Origin: Gammaproteobacteria bacterium
Lineage (GTDB): Bacteria; Pseudomonadota; Gammaproteobacteria; SZUA-229
DNA: 8,158 bases
Assembly (NCBI GenBank): GCA_016191795.1
Contig: JACPVK010000173.1
Location: 1 to 8,158, forward strand
Direction: 5' to 3'
The translations under genes were made by a program, and so were the position numbers. The notes below the pieces were generated by a model. That model was not told the DNA's origin. It saw only the letters and a program-made list of their open reading frames with translations, and did no database searches. This document shows positions 5,954-8,158 of this stretch, piece after piece. Each line of letters opens with the position of its first letter. Position 1 is the first letter of the stretch.

Positions 5954-6277
5954 CTATTTGGATGTTTCTGACAAAGAATCATTCACCCGTTCTCTTAATT
6001 CCTTGCCGGGCTTGAAATGCGGTACGTACTTACCCGGTAAAGCAACCGAGTCACCGGTTTTCGGGTTACGGCCAGCACGGGGAGGACGAAAATGCAAACT
6101 GAAGCTGCCGAAGCCGCGAATTTCGATACGTTCGCCAACAGCCAGGGCATCGCTCATTTGATCCAGCATGCTTTTAACAGCCAGCTCAATATCTTTATAC
6201 GCCAGATGATTTTGCTTGCGCGCCATCAACTCAATCAACTCGGATTTCATCATCGATTTCGTTACGTCACCGGACAT
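5954..6277 (-). CDS. ihfB: Integration host factor subunit beta
   Basis: IHF-beta pairs with IHF-alpha to bind and sharply bend specific DNA sites in the nucleoid, affecting transcription, replication and recombination. The protein has 107 residues. From Met10 it aligns closely with E. coli IHF-beta: MKSELIELMA at the start, GERIEIRGFGSFSLHFRPP in the middle (48-66), and the DNA-intercalating arm GRNPKTG (69-75) with Pro72. KYVPHFKPGKELRERV follows (83-98). The wording matches IHF-beta better than HU. Compared with E. coli it has about nine extra N-terminal residues (SGDVTKSM) and a slightly longer Ser/Glu-rich tail. The start at 6277 is chosen because AGGA lies seven bases upstream, whereas the ATGs at 6253 and 6250 lack such a site. 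It follows rpsA by 82 nt, as is usual in gammaproteobacteria, and is probably at least partly co-transcribed with it. Confidence 0.96.
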   Translation of the reverse strand: MSGDVTKSMMKSELIELMARKQNHLAYKDIELAVKSMLDQMSDALAVGERIEIRGFGSFSLHFRPPRAGRNPKTGDSVALPGKYVPHFKPGKELRERVNDSLSETSK

Positions 6278-6284
6278 ATTGAAT

Positions 6285-6288
6285 TCCT
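6285..6288 (-). promoter_or_regulatory. Ribosome binding site that decides the ihfB start
   Basis: The minus strand reads CAGGAATTCAATATG: AGGA is seven bases before the ATG at 6277. The two downstream ATG codons, where the E. coli protein would begin, have no comparable upstream site, so the N-terminally extended form is favoured. Confidence 0.65.
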
Positions 6289-6324
6289 GTATAAAGGGTT
6301 ACAACCTGTATCTTCATTTAAAGG

Positions 6325-6342
6325 CAGGTCATCCATGACCTG
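6325..6342 (-). other. Perfect hairpin between rpsA and ihfB, possible weak terminator or attenuator
   Basis: CAGGTCA-TGGA-TGACCTG forms a 7-bp stem with a 4-base loop, 17 bases after the rpsA stop on the minus strand. It is followed by CCTTTAAA, not a real T-run, so termination would be partial. This would let the very abundant rpsA message stop while a fraction reads into ihfB, or it may protect the rpsA 3' end. Confidence 0.55.
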
Positions 6343-6359
6343 AGTTATTCCTGTTTTAC

Positions 6360-8036
6360 TTAACCTTTATTAGCATCCATTTTCTCTTTCAGCAAATCGC
6401 CAAGCGATGTACCGGTTGCACTTGAAGACTTACTATAGTCCTTAAGTGCCTGGGCTTCATCATCTGCATCGAGCGCTTTAACTGACAGATTGATAGCACG
6501 TGACTTGCGATCTACACCAATAAACTTGGCTTCGATCTTATCGCCTACCTTCAGGACAGAGCGTGCATCTTCAACACGGTCGCGTGACAGTTCTGATGCA
6601 CGCAGGGTGCCTTCAATGCCATCGCCCAGGTCAATGATAGCGGCTTTGGCGTCCACTTCTTTAACGACACCCTTGACGGTACTGCCCTTCTCGTTGGCGG
6701 CCACAAAGGAAGAGAACGGATCCTGTTCCATTTGCTTGATGCCCAGAGAAATACGTTCGCGTTCCGGATCGATAGAGAGCACCACAGCAGAAAGCTCATC
6801 GCCTTTCTTGTAGTTGTGCACCACATCTTCGCCAGTTGAATCCCATGACAGATCAGACAAATGCACCAGACCATCGATGCCGCCATCCAGTCCAACAAAG
6901 ATACCGAAGTCAGTAATAGACTTGATCTTGCCGGAAACCTTGTCACCCTTGTTATGGGTTGCTGCGAACTCATCCCATGGATTTGGCTGACACTGTTTCA
7001 TACCCAGAGAAATACGACGACGTTCTTCATCGATATCGAGGATCATGACTTCCACTTCGTCACCCAGGGTTACAACCTTGGCAGGGTTAACGTTCTTGTT
7101 GGTCCAATCCATTTCAGATACGTGTACCAGACCTTCAACGCCATCTTCGATTTCAACAAAGCAGCCGTAATCGGTGATGTTGCTGATTTTACCGAACAGA
7201 CGTGAACCTTCCGGATAACGACGAGCGATTTCGCTCCATGGATCATCACCCATCTGCTTGAGGCCGAGAGAAACACGGTTACGTTCCTTGTCGAACTTAA
7301 GAACCATAACGTCGATTTCTTTGCCCACCTCAACCACTTCAGAAGGATGTTTAACACGCTTCCAGGCCATATCAGTGATATGCAACAGACCATCAATACC
7401 GCCGAGATCAAGGAATGCGCCGTAATCGGTAAGATTTTTAACAACACCTTTAACAGTCTTGCCTTCCTGCAGATTGCTGAGCAATTCATCACGCTCAACG
7501 CTGCTTTCAGATTCAACCACGGCACGACGTGAAACCACAACGTTGTTACGTTTCTGGTCGAGTTTGATAACTTTAAATTCCAGTTCCTTACCTTCGAGGT
7601 AAGCGGTATCGCGAACCGGACGTACATCAACCAGTGAGCCTGGCAGGAACGCACGAATGTCGCCCAGCTCAACGGTGAAACCACCTTTAACTTTACCTGT
7701 GATGATGCCGGTAACAATGTCATTGGCATCGTGTGCTTTTTCCAGACGACGCCAGGCTTTGGCACGTTTGGCTTTGTCGCGTGACAAGCGGGTTTCACCC
7801 CAGCCGTCTTCAATTGTTTCCAGTACTACTTCAATTTCATCGCCGATCTTGACTTCAATTTCGCCAAGTTCGTTCATGAATTGTGATTCGGGGATTATGC
7901 CTTCAGATTTCAAACCGGTAGCAACAGTAACAAAACCATCGCGCATATCGATGACTGTGCCGGTCATGATGGAACCGACATTTATTTCGGTGTTTCTAAG
8001 GCTTTCTTCAAAGAGTGCTGCAAAACTTTCGGACAT
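6360..8036 (-). CDS. rpsA: 30S ribosomal protein S1
   Basis: S1 binds mRNA leaders on the small ribosomal subunit and allows initiation on messages with weak Shine-Dalgarno sequences or structured starts. From ATG 8036 the protein has 558 residues, against 557 in E. coli. It begins MSESFAALFEESL, matching the conserved S1 N-terminus. Six S1 (OB-fold) domains follow at about 21-87, 105-171, 192-260, 277-347, 364-434 and 451-520. Domains 3 to 5 are the most regular, with the signature TDYG or TDFG, then GLVH or GLLH, then RISLG or RVSLG. Domains 1 and 2 (ribosome docking) are more divergent, as usual. The frame is open to a GTG at 8051, but the five added residues do not fit the family. There is no strong Shine-Dalgarno near 8036, only a GGA about ten bases upstream, which is typical of autoregulated rpsA. 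Confidence 0.98.
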   Translation of the reverse strand: MSESFAALFEESLRNTEINVGSIMTGTVIDMRDGFVTVATGLKSEGIIPESQFMNELGEIEVKIGDEIEVVLETIEDGWGETRLSRDKAKRAKAWRRLEKAHDANDIVTGIITGKVKGGFTVELGDIRAFLPGSLVDVRPVRDTAYLEGKELEFKVIKLDQKRNNVVVSRRAVVESESSVERDELLSNLQEGKTVKGVVKNLTDYGAFLDLGGIDGLLHITDMAWKRVKHPSEVVEVGKEIDVMVLKFDKERNRVSLGLKQMGDDPWSEIARRYPEGSRLFGKISNITDYGCFVEIEDGVEGLVHVSEMDWTNKNVNPAKVVTLGDEVEVMILDIDEERRRISLGMKQCQPNPWDEFAATHNKGDKVSGKIKSITDFGIFVGLDGGIDGLVHLSDLSWDSTGEDVVHNYKKGDELSAVVLSIDPERERISLGIKQMEQDPFSSFVAANEKGSTVKGVVKEVDAKAAIIDLGDGIEGTLRASELSRDRVEDARSVLKVGDKIEAKFIGVDRKSRAINLSVKALDADDEAQALKDYSKSSSATGTSLGDLLKEKMDANKG

Positions 8037-8088
8037 GAGTTGGATTTCCACAATAACTGTCTATCCCCTAATTATTAATTAGGCCAAC
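8037..8088 (-). promoter_or_regulatory. rpsA: Structured 5' leader of rpsA, likely autoregulatory initiation region
   Basis: On the minus strand an AU-rich hairpin CCTAAT-TAATA-ATTAGG (8083-8067) is directly preceded by GTTGG (8088-8084). GTTGG can pair with CCAAC (8043-8039), which ends two bases before the ATG. The result would be a closed structure holding the hairpin and a single-stranded AGACAGTTATT segment. The best SD-like run, AGGGG, is about 28 nt from the ATG and overlaps the hairpin. Structured leaders with degenerate SD sequences are known to mediate S1 autogenous repression in E. coli; equivalence here is inferred. Confidence 0.45.
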
Positions 8089-8122
8089 AAAAGAAATGGA
8101 TGACAGGGTTAGTTGAACAACA

Positions 8123-8140
8123 TCCTGCAACATTGCAGGA
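8123..8140. repeat. Perfect 8-bp inverted repeat upstream of rpsA
   Basis: TCCTGCAA (8123-8130), two bases, TTGCAGGA (8133-8140). It lies 86 bp upstream of the rpsA ATG. It has no T-run in either direction, so it is not a standard terminator. It could be an operator-like site, a stem in a longer rpsA leader, or the 3' hairpin of the upstream gene, which in many gammaproteobacteria is cmk. A TAA at 8153-8155 on the minus strand could be that gene's stop, but one codon is not evidence. I see no convincing promoter for rpsA in the window. Confidence 0.6.
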
Positions 8141-8158
8141 CACCGTGAACAGTTAGCG

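Noticed and set aside
5853..6161. A plus-strand 102-codon frame across the ihfB 3' end and the lapB gap
   Set aside because: Mostly antisense to ihfB and not hydrophobic like LapA; no family signature.
6288..6293. TATACA on the minus strand as a -10 for ihfB
   Set aside because: It would start the transcript at about 6281, downstream of the AGGA ribosome binding site, and no -35 is visible.
7070..7813. A 247-residue minus-strand frame inside rpsA
   Set aside because: It is the rpsA sequence read in another frame; its composition is unlike a protein, while the rpsA frame matches S1 throughout.
8037..8051. GTG at 8051 as the rpsA start
   Set aside because: It adds MEIQL before the conserved MSESFAALFEES; the ATG at 8036 gives the family's standard N-terminus and length.
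7657..8082. A 141-codon plus-strand frame opposite the start of rpsA
   Set aside because: Ser/Pro/Thr-rich antisense shadow of a highly conserved gene, with no ribosome binding site or recognisable domain.

Overview
The window looks like a chromosomal segment of a gammaproteobacterium with moderate GC content. The main reason is the minus-strand gene order rpsA, ihfB, lapB, pyrF, which is the conserved gammaproteobacterial order except that lapA is missing between ihfB and lapB. The protein sequences agree with this: S1 has six domains and is within one residue of the E. coli length, IHF-beta is nearly colinear with the E. coli protein, and LapB has its N-terminal membrane anchor and C-terminal four-cysteine zinc site. 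I cannot name the genus.

Layout. Bases 1-1647 (plus strand) hold the 3' two thirds of a Lon-family ATP-dependent protease gene of the AAA_32/Lon_C type; its 5' end is outside the window. A 14-bp tandem duplication lies at its stop codon. After a 197-bp spacer comes a 71-residue Ala/Pro/Glu-rich lipoprotein gene (1845-2060, plus strand) with an internal 36-bp tandem repeat. A strong hairpin terminator (2083-2108) separates it from everything to the right, which is on the minus strand. Read in the direction of transcription, from the right edge, that strand carries rpsA, ihfB, lapB, pyrF, tpm, and then a protein with two cyclic-nucleotide-binding-like domains fused to a rhodanese domain. There is no gene-free stretch above 300 bases.

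How the genes fit together. rpsA and ihfB are translation and nucleoid genes. lapB, pyrF and tpm form a tight unit: pyrF overlaps lapB by 8 nt and tpm starts 2 nt after pyrF. The unit joins control of LPS synthesis, UMP synthesis and a thiopurine/chalcogen methyltransferase. The cNMP-rhodanese gene follows after 86 nt with its own ribosome binding site and possibly its own promoter. It brings a persulfide-type cysteine next to the S/Se/Te methyltransferase, but a functional link is only a guess.

Most of the window is housekeeping. The points most worth a second look are the missing lapA, the cNMP-rhodanese fusion with an altered phosphate-binding cassette, the 14-bp duplication that appears to have shifted the Lon C-terminus out of frame, the repeat-bearing lipoprotein, and the structured rpsA leader. 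I see no CRISPR array, insertion sequence, tRNA, phage gene or defence system.
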